In this document: in pieces, positions 54,758 to 64,000 of the stretch | Numbering within the stretch: position 1 is the first letter of the stretch | Layout: each line of letters begins with the position of its first letter | Assembly (NCBI GenBank): GCA_033977485.1 | Contig: CM066994.1 | Coordinates: 26,008,681-26,072,680 of the forward strand | Reading direction: 5' to 3' | Source of the DNA: Hydrangea macrophylla | Taxonomy: Eukaryota > Streptophyta > Magnoliopsida > Cornales > Hydrangeaceae | Length of the DNA: 64,000 nt | The notes under the pieces: model-generated | Seen by the model: only the letters and a program-made list of their open reading frames with translations | Told to the model about the DNA's origin: nothing | The model's database searches: none | Made by a program: the position numbers and the translations under genes

Positions 54758-56965
54758 TTGACTGAGTGTTATTTGACCATTAGGACCTTACACGCTCTGT
54801 CCTTTAGGCTTCTGAATTTGCCTCCTCTGTATCTCAGGCTTGGAGTCCCTGATCCCTACCTAGGTCGTCATTCGTATCCTCACCCTTCCTTAGGAGTACC
54901 AGAGATAAGCCACTTTGATTTTAATTCTGCTTCCCGTTCGGAAGACGAAAAGTCACAGTCCGGGACCCCTGATACCAGTTTGGACCCCCCTTCTGCTTCC
55001 CCGTCTGACAATCACAGTGAGGGTAGGATCCCTATACGGGTTTCAGACGACAAGTCTGACCAGGAGGCCCCGATGGCTTCCGTCTCGCGGGGCTCGAGTG
55101 ATAAGGCGCCTAGGGAGCCTGACTCCGAGGTAGCTTTTGCCTGCGAGTTCATCCCCTCGACCCTGCATGCCCCAGACCTCGGTCGGATTAAGGATAAGTA
55201 CGCTATTCCTGACAACCACTCATTATTTGTTCGTCCCGACAGGGCTCACATCCGCCGTCGGGGTTTTGTCACTTTGCATGAGGACGCCCTCATCGCGGGC
55301 CTTCGCATCCCCCTCCACCCGATCGCCCGGGATGCTCTTATCTACCTCGGGATAGCTCTCGGACAGTTAGCCCCGAATGGGTGGAGGTTCCTGATGGGGT
55401 CCATTTCTTTATGGCCCCAAGTCTTCGGGTATGAGCTCACCCTTCAAGAGTTCTTCTAGATCCACCGGCCGTTCCTAGTATATAGGGAGGTCGGGTTCTT
55501 TTCTCTGGGGGCTCGACAGGGGAAGAAAATTATCATCAACTGCCCGAGCAACAACAAGGGGTAGAAGAACAAGTTCTTCCAAGTGTCCAACCCCGTTTTT
55601 ATGAGCGAGCCCCAGGGAGTCAACTAAGGACTTCCTGGGTGGGAGAGTTAAGGGGTAAGCCCGTCCTTCGTTCTTTCTTGTTTCCCTTTGGGCTTCCCGT
55701 TATGATCATAGAACTGACTACTTCGGTTTGTTTTGCAGCAGGGTCATTCAACCTCCCGAGCATTCCAGAAGAGTGCGAAGAGAGGATCAGAGGTTTGGTG
55801 GAGCGGCCCATCAACATTTGGGACGTGTTGACCCGGTCGGGAGACCAGAAAGGTGATCACCGGCCAGACCAACCCGCCAAAGCTCCCGCCTTCCCCGTTA
55901 TCATCCCGGGTAAGAATTTGATTAGCAACTTCAATTCTGGTTATCCTTCATTGCCTTGTTGTTCTGATTACTGACCTTGTGATTTTTTTTTTGCAGAAAT
56001 GGCCCCCAGGAGAGATCCAGAGCGTTTGAGGGCTCTACAAGCTTCCGTTACGGCGGGAAAGAGGCCTGCCACCGAGGCCAGCGATAGTGAGCGCCCGCTC
56101 AGGCACGGCCCACCTGCCGTTGAGACCCCCGAGGAGACGTCTGTCCCCTGGTGGTGGTAGTGGGGGAGTCGTCGGCTTCCCATTCTGATGTTCCCTCCGG
56201 GACACCCCTGGAGGAGTCAAGGGAGACTCGGGATAGGGCCAGACCATACCTGCTCCCAAGTCAAGTGTAGAGGTGCGCCAGTATGTCTCCCCAGGTCTTT
56301 CAGGGGTGGCTCTACAGCATCTCCCACCAGGTAAGCGATTCTGCCGTATCTTCTGACCCTTGTACATTTCCCTTGTTCTGCTGGCAATAATGACTGACCG
56401 GTTCTGAATTGTCTTTGCAGGTCGGCTGCATGGCCGCGGGAGCTGAATCCTTCTTGCCCTCCCTGGCCGGGAGGGCCACTGCTGCTGAGACTACCCTCGC
56501 AGAGGGGCAGATGGCCCAGAAGGCTAAGGAAAGGGCCCTGACCGTCGAGAAGAACAGGGTCAGGGGCCTGGTCCAGAACCTGGGACAGTCCTAGAGGAGC
56601 TGGCGATGGCTCTGGCAGAGCTGGACACCGAGTGGACTGACCGCGCGGCGGCGGAGGCTAGGGAGAGAGCTTTGGCAGAGGCGGCGGCCAGGCCCCCGGG
56701 GGAAACCTTTGATGACAGGTTTTTCCTCGGGTACGAGGACCTGAAGAGAAGGTTGGCCCGGGACCACCCGAAGTTGGACACCACCCCTTACGAGGGGATG
56801 GACTCTGACTACTGGGACATGGTGCTTGGTACTACCGAAGGTGCCGCTGCTGATGCCCAGGGAGCCGCCGCCCCGGTGGGCCAAGAGGGAGATGATGTCC
56901 CGGGAGGGCAGACTGGAGGGGAAACCGAGGAGAGGGTGGATGTGGTCGATGTAGACGACTCCTAG
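54758..56965 (+). pseudogene. Antisense PF04195-like gene of the older Tat element (four exons, broken)
   Basis: Homologue of gene B. Exon 1 to about 55654 contains GFVTLHEDALIAGLRIPLHP, APNGWRFLMG, PSNNKG; stops at 55457-55459 and about 55562 are TAG in place of Trp. The first donor is intact (GGGGTAAGC). Exon 2 is 55739-55909 (171 bases, as in gene B, with INIWDVLTRSGD), exon 3 is 55997-56330 (MAPRRDPERLRAL, then a stop near 56158), and exon 4 is 56421-56965 with a frameshift near 56595. The ending is conserved: FFLGYEDLKRRLARDHP and YEGMDSDYWD. Joining exons 1 and 2 at the intact donor gives the same Ala codon as in gene B. The start is uncertain, as no ATG equivalent to 31222 is present. 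Confidence 0.78.
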
Positions 56966-57599
56966 CCTCCCTTCATATGCTCCTTGTTGCTATTTTTTTT
57001 TGGTTGGTTGGGTTGGTTTTGTTGGGGAGGGTACCACAACTGCCCCCCAGATACTATAAATATTTTTGTTAATAAAAAGGTCCACCGAGGCGACCCTTTT
57101 TTATCAACTGTTTATCTTTCAGTACTTGCTTGCATTATGTACTTTATTGCATGTGCCCGACCAGCTTATTGAATCCTGTAACAACCCTGCCCTTAGCAAA
57201 AGGTTTAGGATTGTGACGGTAGGAAGCACTCGGTCCTCTAAGCACCTGTTTTGAAGGTCTTGGCCGGTATAGTGTAGGGTTAACCCTGGGATTAGCCCTG
57301 TTACTATCCGTTCGGTTTCTCTGGACACTGTAGGTACTCGGGACGGTCTATCGGTGGCATTGCATGCCTAGTCCCGAGTCCTGCTGAGTGCCCGGTGTGA
57401 TTACCTATTTTGGTCTGGAGTTTACCAATATCCCCCTGGCCCCCAAGCTTTCGCTAAGGCAGGCGTTTTGAGAGGGAGTGATCATAGGGAACCGACCTGG
57501 AACATGGGTGGTTGCAGGGTCTTTTGAGACTTGCCATCATTAGTTACCTAGGGGGATTGACCCCACATCGCTGGTTGAGGACCTAGGCGAAGCATGTGC

Positions 57600-57692
57600 C
57601 TGGGGTTTGACCCCGAGGTCTATTAAGTACCTGGGGTGTGACCCCGAGGTCTTTTAGGTGCCTGGGGTGTGACCCCGAGGTCTTTTAGGTTG
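57600..57692 (+). repeat. Three 31-bp tandem repeats (ACCCCGAGGTC units) in the older Tat element
   Basis: ACCCCGAGGTC at 57610, 57641 and 57672; the positional counterpart of 34022-34135. The word GACCTGGAACATGGGTGGTTGCAGGGTC just upstream (about 57492) is also shared with 33972-34000. Confidence 0.8.
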
Positions 57693-57800
57693 ATCAAACA
57701 CGGAGAAGAAATGCTTGGTTAAAAGGGAAACTCTTATTATGTTGTAAGTAGAACCGCTCGGGAGAGCTACAGGATGCCTATCCGGCGTTGTATCCATGCT

Positions 57801-59509
57801 TTACTGAAAATACTTGCGAAGATGCTGTACGTTCCAGGGGTGAGAGAGGTCATGTCCATCCAGAGTTTGTAACCAGTAGTTCCAGGGCGGTTGACTTGGG
57901 TTACTTTGTACGGACCTTCCCAGTTTGGCCCCAACTTTCCATGACCCATGACTTTTGTAGACTGATTTACCGCTTTCAGCACTAGATCTCCCACCTGGAA
58001 GCTTCGATGCTTGACCTTGGTGTTGTAGTACCGAGAAATTCGCGGCTTGCAGGCTGCCACTTGCAAGTATGCCCGGTCTTTTCTCTCCTCCATTAAATCC
58101 AACTCCGCTCTAAGAGCTTCGTCGTTGCCTTGCCCGCTGTAGGTTGCCACTCAGTATGTTGGCAATCCGAGCTCTGTGGGTACCATCGCCTCAAAGCCAT
58201 AGGTGAATGAGAACGGTGTCTCCCCCGTAGCCGCTCGGGGGGTTGTTCGGTAGGCCCATAGGAGGGTCGACAACTCGTCTGCCCAAAGGCCTTTAGCTGC
58301 TTCCAGTCTTGTCTTTATGGAATGTAAAATCGTTCGATTGGTCACCTCGGCTTGGCCATTGGCTTAGGGATACTCGGGAGAGGAGTAGTGGTTAGATATT
58401 CTGTAGATCGAGCAGAACTGCCTGAACACTGGGGTATCAAATTGTCTTCCGTTGTCACTAACCAAGATCCGCGGGATTCCAAACCTACTGAGGATGTTCT
58501 TCTCGACGAAACCTTCCATCTTTTTCTCAGTAATCGTGGCCAATGGCTCGGATTCCGCCCACTTGGTGAAATATTCAACTGCGATTACAACGAACTTGAC
58601 CTGACCTTTCCCGACCGGTAGGGGGCCAACGATGTTGATGCCCCATTGAGAAAATGGCCAGGGACTGAGAATGGATGTTTGTTTCTCCCGGGCGGTTGAT
58701 CATGGATGAGTACCTCTGACACTTGTCACATCGCTGGACGTACTCTCGGGAATCCCGGTCCATTGTCGTCCAAGAGTAACCTAGCAACAGTGCTTTTTGG
58801 GAGAGCGTGTGGCTTATAATGTGATTGCCGCATACTCCTTCATGGATTTCGTACAGTATACTATGAACTTACGTGGGGTAATGCACCGTAGATACGGGAC
58901 GGTTTACCCTCTCTTGTACAGAATGCCATCGACGAGGTAATATATGGCCGCCCGGTACTTTACCCGGCGGGCTTCATCTTTTTCCTCTAGCAAGGTACCT
59001 GTCCTGAGGAACGTCGCGATTGGATCCATCCAGCTGGGCCCTAGTTCGAACGGTTCAACCTCCACGCCTACGGAGCTGACCACACTGGGTTCGGGTAGAT
59101 ATTCAACCTTTATTCTAGGTAATTCTAACTCGGAGGATGAGGCAAGGGGGGCTAACTGATCGGCCCTCGTATTTTCTTCTCTCGGGATCTTAGTGGCGAA
59201 GAGCCCCTTCAGTTCCTTCGAGACCGCCCGGACAAGAGACAGGTAAGCTATCATGTTGTCCTCCCGGGCTTCATACTCTTGATTCACCTGATTGGCCACA
59301 AGTTGGGAGTCACTATATCCTTGCACTTGCTGTGCCCCCATCGAAGTGGACAATCGCAATCCAACCAACAAGGCTTCATACTCTACCTCATTGTTGGAGG
59401 CACGAAACCCGAACCTTAATGCGTATTCTAGCTAAATTCCGCCAGGTGTGGTCAGGATGACTCCTGCCCCGCTTCCCTATTGATTGGAGGACCCATCAAC
59501 GTGGAGGAC
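57801..59509 (-). pseudogene. Second RNase H and integrase of the older Tat element
   Basis: Homologous to 34272-35984. Recognisable pieces are SDSQLVANQVNQEYEARED, ENTRADQLA, a zinc-binding [24 protein letters not shown] and [20 protein letters not shown], and the C-terminus to the TAA at 57801. Frame changes near 58345, 58575, 58700 and 58880 and stops at several former Trp/Gln codons inactivate it. Confidence 0.85.
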
Positions 59510-61619
59510 CTAGGTAGGGACGTTAGGCATCAGCCCGGGCAGTAGCTCGGGGGGAGTAAGGTCTTTGACCGGGTCTTCGAGGTACGTGAACTCCACAAGG
59601 AAGTCAGCCACGGCCTGTCCTTTAATTGATGTCCGTGGCCTGTAGACCACTTAAAATTCCTCTAACTCCAATGCCCATTTAACGAGCCTTCCGGATGTTT
59701 CTGGTCTGCTTAATATCCGGCGGAGAGGCTGATCTGTGAGGACCACGATGAAGTGGGCCTGGAAGTACGGGCGGAGTCTCCGGGCAGCAGTGACGAGGGC
59801 GAAATCCAGTTTCTCGATGCAGGAGTATCGGCCTTCGGCACCCTGGAGTGCCCGGCTGGTGTAGTAGACCGAGAATTGAATCCCGTGCTCTTCTCGAACC
59901 AGTGCCGAACTTACTGCCGATGGTAATACTACCAAATACACGAACAATTCCTCGTTCGGCACAGGGGTTGAGAGAAGAGGGGGCGATGACAGGTACCTCT
60001 TGAGTTCCTAGAATGCCTCCTCGCACTCATCTGACCATTGGAAGGCCTTGCGGAGAATCTTGAAGAATGGCAGACACCGGTCGGTTTATCCGGAAAAGAA
60101 CCGGTTGAGAGCAGCAACCCGTCCGGCCAGACTCTATACTTCCTTGGTTGACTGGGGCTACCGCATGTTGATGATTGTTTGGATTTTTTCAGGGTTGGCT
60201 TCGATTCCTCGCCTGCTGACCAGGTGCCCCAAGAACTTTCCGGATGACACACCGAAGGTGCACTTGGTCGGGTTCAACCTCATCTGGTACTTTCGTAAAA
60301 TGCTGAAGGCCCCGGCCAAGTGCTCGAGATGATTGGACTCCTACCGGCTCTTTACCAAAAGATCATCAACATAGACCTCCAATGACTTCCCGATTAGATC
60401 CTTAAACATGGAGTTGATAAGGCGTTGATAGGTTGCCCCGGTGTTCTTGAGGCCGAAAGGCATTACTTTGTAGCAATACATCCCTTGATCTATAATGAAC
60501 GAAGTCTTCGCTTTATCCCCGGGATACATACGATTCTGGTTATACCCCGAGTACGCGTCCATGAACGAGAGGACCGAATGGCCTGCCGTTGCGTCAACAA
60601 GGAGATCTATCCTGGGCAACGGTTATCAATCCTTAGGGCAGGCTTTATTCAAGTCCGTGAAGCCCACGCACATACACCACTTTCCATTACTCTTTTTGAC
60701 TAATACCACATTCGCCAACCAGTCGGGGTATTGAACCTCCCGGACGGATTTGGCCTTTAGGAGTTTGTTAACTTCTTCTGAAACTGCAGCTTGCCTTTCA
60801 GGGGCTATGCCCCTTCTCTTTTGTTTGACCGGCCGGGAATCGGGTTCGACGTTTAGATGATGGGACATTACCCAGGGGTCAATCCCGGGCATGTCCTCAT
60901 GGCACCAGGCGAAGACGTCCTGGTTGTCTCGCAGGAACTGTATCAACTTTTGCTTGAGGCCAGGCTCTATGGTGGTGCCGATACTGACAGAATGGTCGGA
61001 GAGTTATGGATCTAGGGTTACTTGCTCCACTTCCTCCACCGGTCCTACTCCATTATTTACATCCCTGGGGTCCATCTCCTGGATGTTCAATGCCTCCGAA
61101 ACAGCTTCTCCACACAAAGAACTGACGTAATAGCTTCGAGCGGTTACTTGGTCCCCACGGAGGCTCCCGGGACCCTGGGGGGTTGGAAACTTCATCACCA
61201 GGCCATAGGTGGATACTACCGCCTTGTCCTTGTTGAGCGTTGGCCTTCCCAGAATGGCATTGTACGCAGAAGGGGCTTCCACTACAACAAAGTTTGCCAT
61301 TACCAAAACCTACTGCGGATAGGTACCTATCAGGACTGGCAGCTCGATGATTCCGAGCGGCTGAGTGCTCGAGCCATTGAACCCGACCAGAGGTATGGCC
61401 ACCGGTCAGAGCCTATCCCTTGATATTCCTAGCTGGTCGAATGCCAAGGAAAAGAGAATGTCAGAGGAACTGCCAGTGTCCACTAACACCCTTTTTACCG
61501 TATAGTTAGCTATAAAAAGCGTCACTACCTACGGATCATCGTGGGGGCAGTGCAGATCCTGCACATCATCGGAGGAGAAAGTCAGAACATCGGTCGGAGG
61601 GAAGTGGGCGGATTGGACA
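59510..61619 (-). pseudogene. Protease, reverse transcriptase and RNase H of the older Tat element
   Basis: RT motifs LLSFMDAYSGYNQ-type (VLSFMDAYSGYNQNRM), MPFGLKNTGATYQRL and YVDDLLVKSR near 60341-60540, RNase H YTSRALQGAEGRYSCIEK near 59860, protease VVEAPSAYNAILGRPTLN near 61250. It ends at TAG 59510-59512, homologous to 35985-35987. Several TAG/TAA codons and frame changes (about 60000-60340) break it. Confidence 0.86.
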
Positions 61620-62873
61620 TGACAAACATTCGCTCGGGATGCCCGAGCATGCCTCTTCCTAGCCGACTGGGAATCCCCGCTGCCCAAGGTTCCCCCGATA
61701 TCATGTTGAACTGCCCGAGTCGGGAGCTCTATTGTCCGGTCAGGGTCGTTTATCCCCAGCCACGAACTCGGCTAGGTGACCCTGTTCTATCAGCCTCTTA
61801 ATGGCCATCTTGAGCTTGAAATAGTCTTTTGTGACGTGGCCGTGGTCTCGGTGATACCAGTAAAACTTGTCCCGGTTTCTTTTCCTGGGAGGGCTCCTTG
61901 GCTTCACCGGCTCTTGGAGGAGCCTCCGAGTTTCGGAGGCGGCCATCACCTCGTGAATAGGTCGGGAAAGGGGGGTGAAGTTGATCGGGAGCAGACCCCG
62001 ATCGCTTTTGGTTTGATCTTGCTTTGTCTTCTTCCCCGAGACCTTATCAGATCCATCGCGCTTCCGCTTTGACCCTGGGAACTCATCTTCTACCAAGCTA
62101 GCACGCTTGGCCTTAAGGAATTCCTCCGTATCAATATAGCCAACCTGCTCGGAAAGTTCCACCAGGGTTGCCAGTCGGTCATTATGGAATGACTTGGCAA
62201 CTTCTGGTTGGCACGGCTGTTTCGCGACTTGTGGCTCAGCTTTTCAATCTGCTGTTGCAGGTCTTCAATCTGGGCCTTGACATCCTTTCCATCAGTCTTC
62301 CGCTTTGTGTTCGAGCGGTAAGTCAGATCGGATGACGAGGCTTCTTCCTCAAAGCGAGTTATCCTCGGGGACTGGACATGACTTCGGCTCTGGGTAATCG
62401 TGTGCCTAGGCATCTCAACGGCTCCTGGCCGGGGGATCTTTGGCCTAGTCCCGGGCCGTTCGTTCTAGCCCCTTCCCTCTAGTAGCGCGCTGCTTGTTGA
62501 TTATATCTCTGGTGTCTCCTGTTCGGCGTGGGTTGGCCAATGTGCGTCGCCAGGCCCATTTGGGAGCCTGGCTGTGCTCGTCATTCCCGAGCCGTTCCGC
62601 AGCCGACGGAGAGAAAGGATCAGTGTAGGCATGCCTTCTGGGCCTAATCGATTCCTGATCCCGCGCATTCTTTTATGGCTGTCCCTTGATCCGGGTGAGC
62701 TTCTCCTGCTGGGCTAGCAATGTCTCGATCTGCTGCTAAGTCCTCTACTGGCCCTCCAAGAGCTGCGCGAGCGTCGCAGTAATCTAATTGGGAGTCATGG
62801 AAGCGGTCGGTTGCCCGGACTGCGACCCCACTTGTCCCGTCTGAGCAGTCTTCTTAGTTTTCTTCGGTGCCAT
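61620..62873 (-). pseudogene. Gag of the older Tat element, capsid core deleted
   Basis: Starts at the ATG at 62873 (MAPKKTKK). The N-terminal coiled-coil/basic part is broken by stops. Near 62205 the sequence jumps from QQQIEKLSHKSRNS straight to the equivalent of VATSFHRNRPATLVELS, so roughly 430 bases coding the capsid core are missing relative to 38094-39872. The C-terminus keeps a CCHC-like region in which the first Cys has become Tyr (YWYHRDHGHVTKDYF). Confidence 0.85.
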
Positions 62874-62923
62874 GGCTATGGCTATCAGCTAAAGAATTGT
62901 TTTTGCGAGAAATCTGTCGGCTT

Positions 62924-62939
62924 CCCACAGACGGCGCCA
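62924..62939 (-). other. Primer-binding site of the older Tat element
   Basis: TGGCGCCGTCTGTGGG on the minus strand, identical to the site at 39918-39933. Confidence 0.6.
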
Positions 62940-62942
62940 AGC

Positions 62943-63558
62943 TGATGATGCCAAAAACTAGTATGCACTGATTTGGTGATAAAGTAAGAGAGAGAAAGAG
63001 AGACAAGAGGTTTGTATGTGGTTCGGCCCCGTTAATGAGGTGACCTACGTCCACAGTTGTGCCGGAGCACTAGCACTATGACTGAAATAATGTCGGGGAT
63101 CGCTGGTGAACCAACAGGCTTGGAGCTACCAGAGACCGGCCGGGCGAGTTACGCGTGCAGTTAGTATATGCAGTTCTATACGGCTAGAATGCGATCCCCT
63201 TTGATGGGGGTGAGAGGTCCCTTTTATAGATGTAAGAGACCTCCTCATACAAGGTAAGTAAGTACATTAGGAGAGTTCATCTAATTACAATTGATTGGTA
63301 TAAATCATGGAAGTTTCCTAAGCGGATTAGGAAACTAATTACACCTTCCATTGGTGTTCCATTCGAGTTAGGAAACTGCTGGGAGTCTTGCAGAGCAAGT
63401 CATAGAGCATGTCCAGACCGTGCCCATCATGTGGTAGGCCCATGTTATGCGCCTAAGCTGTGGAATAACCCGAGCGATTGAAGCCAGAGTATCCGAGCAC
63501 ACATGCCCTCTTGCTGAGGTGGCTGTTTGACTTTGACCCGATATTTTTGGACCTATCA
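62943..63558 (-). repeat. 5' LTR (right) of the older Tat element
   Basis: 616 bp without the 141-base insertion, so it represents the ancestral LTR structure. It shares the block GTGGTTCGGCCCCGTTAATG with the LTRs of the younger element. Confidence 0.92.
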
Positions 63559-63563
63559 TATAT

Positions 63564-64000
63564 AAAATGGAACTCTGCTATATATCAAACACCAAACAAT
63601 TTTGCAAACTACAATTGCTTATTCCTCTCACTATCTTCTCTTCTAGTCTTACACTACATGAATTGCACTCATTAATAAGTTGATCATTTTTTGATGAATC
63701 ACAAAATTGCCCATTATTCTTTGGATATGGTGCTTTATCTGAGGACTGTAATGGCATATTGAAGAGTCGTTAAGGGGACCAATATGGCCAAAATGATTGG
63801 AGAGGTCACATGCATTTTTAATAATTGTTATTACAAAAGGATGAGTATAATGGGGACTTGTTTGTGGATAGTTACTTATTATATAGTCATTTTAAACACA
63901 TCACGTGCATTTTTTATTTGTTATTTAGATGCTGAGAGTTCTGTGGGTGGTGGCCCCCAAAATAGTCACATTTGACATGCCATGGTTGTGACAAATTTGG
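63564..64000. other. Right-edge intergenic DNA
   Basis: No gene or repeat boundary recognised. The final bases (GTTGTGACAAATTTGG) resemble the CACTA subterminal word but are too short to call. Confidence 0.4.

Larger units (their letters stand above)
53302..63558 (-). mobile_element. Second Tat-lineage Ty3/gypsy element, same family, old and degenerate (10.3 kb)
   Basis: LTRs start TGATGATGCC and end GACCTATCA, with TATAT on both flanks (53297-53301, 63559-63563). Same orientation and organisation as 28205-40548: gag-pol on the minus strand, the antisense gene on the plus strand near the left LTR, the same primer site and purine tract (GGGGGGCAGC). About 3% of compared LTR positions differ by eye. 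Every coding part is interrupted. Confidence 0.93.

Noticed and set aside
63985..64000. Start of another CACTA end at the right edge
   Set aside because: Only a GTGACAAATTT word is visible; no CACTA terminus in the window.

Overview
The window reads as plant nuclear DNA, most likely from a eudicot. It is AT-rich with spliceosomal-type introns, and it carries plant lineages of Ty3/gypsy retrotransposons (Tekay/Del-type chromovirus, Tat-type with two RNase H domains), a CACTA element, MITEs, and integrated pararetrovirus (Caulimoviridae) DNA. I cannot name the species. I see no intact ordinary host gene. Host-derived pieces are a truncated MATE-transporter exon (12394-12714) and two coiled-coil exons of a PX-domain/EREX-like gene inside a CACTA element (46731-47754).

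Layout. (1) 1-9016: an endogenous pararetrovirus locus rearranged head to head. A minus-strand copy (leader, movement protein, coiled coil, start of coat protein) runs off the left edge. A plus-strand block runs protease end-RT-RNase H-unknown C-terminus, then promoter and leader, then the movement protein of the next copy. (2) 9017-13817: intergenic DNA with three MITE-like hairpins and the MATE fragment. (3) 13818-23121: a complete but degenerate Tekay-type LTR element (LTRs 2.2 kb, target duplication ACCAT), inserted into a foldback repeat whose relatives fill 23122-24234. (4) 24235-28204: AT-rich repeats, a hAT-like MITE, and the left arm of a MULE-like foldback element. (5) 28205-40548: a young Tat-lineage element on the minus strand (612-bp LTRs, about 5 differences, TSD TATAT). 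Its gag-pol is one continuous frame broken by only three TAG codons. Two additional genes lie on the opposite strand between pol and the left LTR. (6) 40549-41052: the right arm of the foldback element hit by that insertion. (7) 41562-52431: a CACTA element (TSD TTT) with subterminal GTGACAAA repeats, captured exons and a solo LTR (43393-45509, TSD GATTG), and no transposase that I recognise. (8) 53302-63558: a second, older, decayed Tat element of the same family (TSD TATAT), lacking one antisense gene and the core of gag.

The most interesting signal is the antisense gene cassette of the Tat elements. It has its own G-box/TATA promoter, four exons, a coiled-coil C-terminus and a domain resembling the Pfam 'putative gypsy type transposon' family (PF04195), conserved between two diverged elements. 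In the younger element the whole promoter-gene-3' end unit is present twice as diverged paralogues, and the first intron donor of the four-exon copy is mutated.
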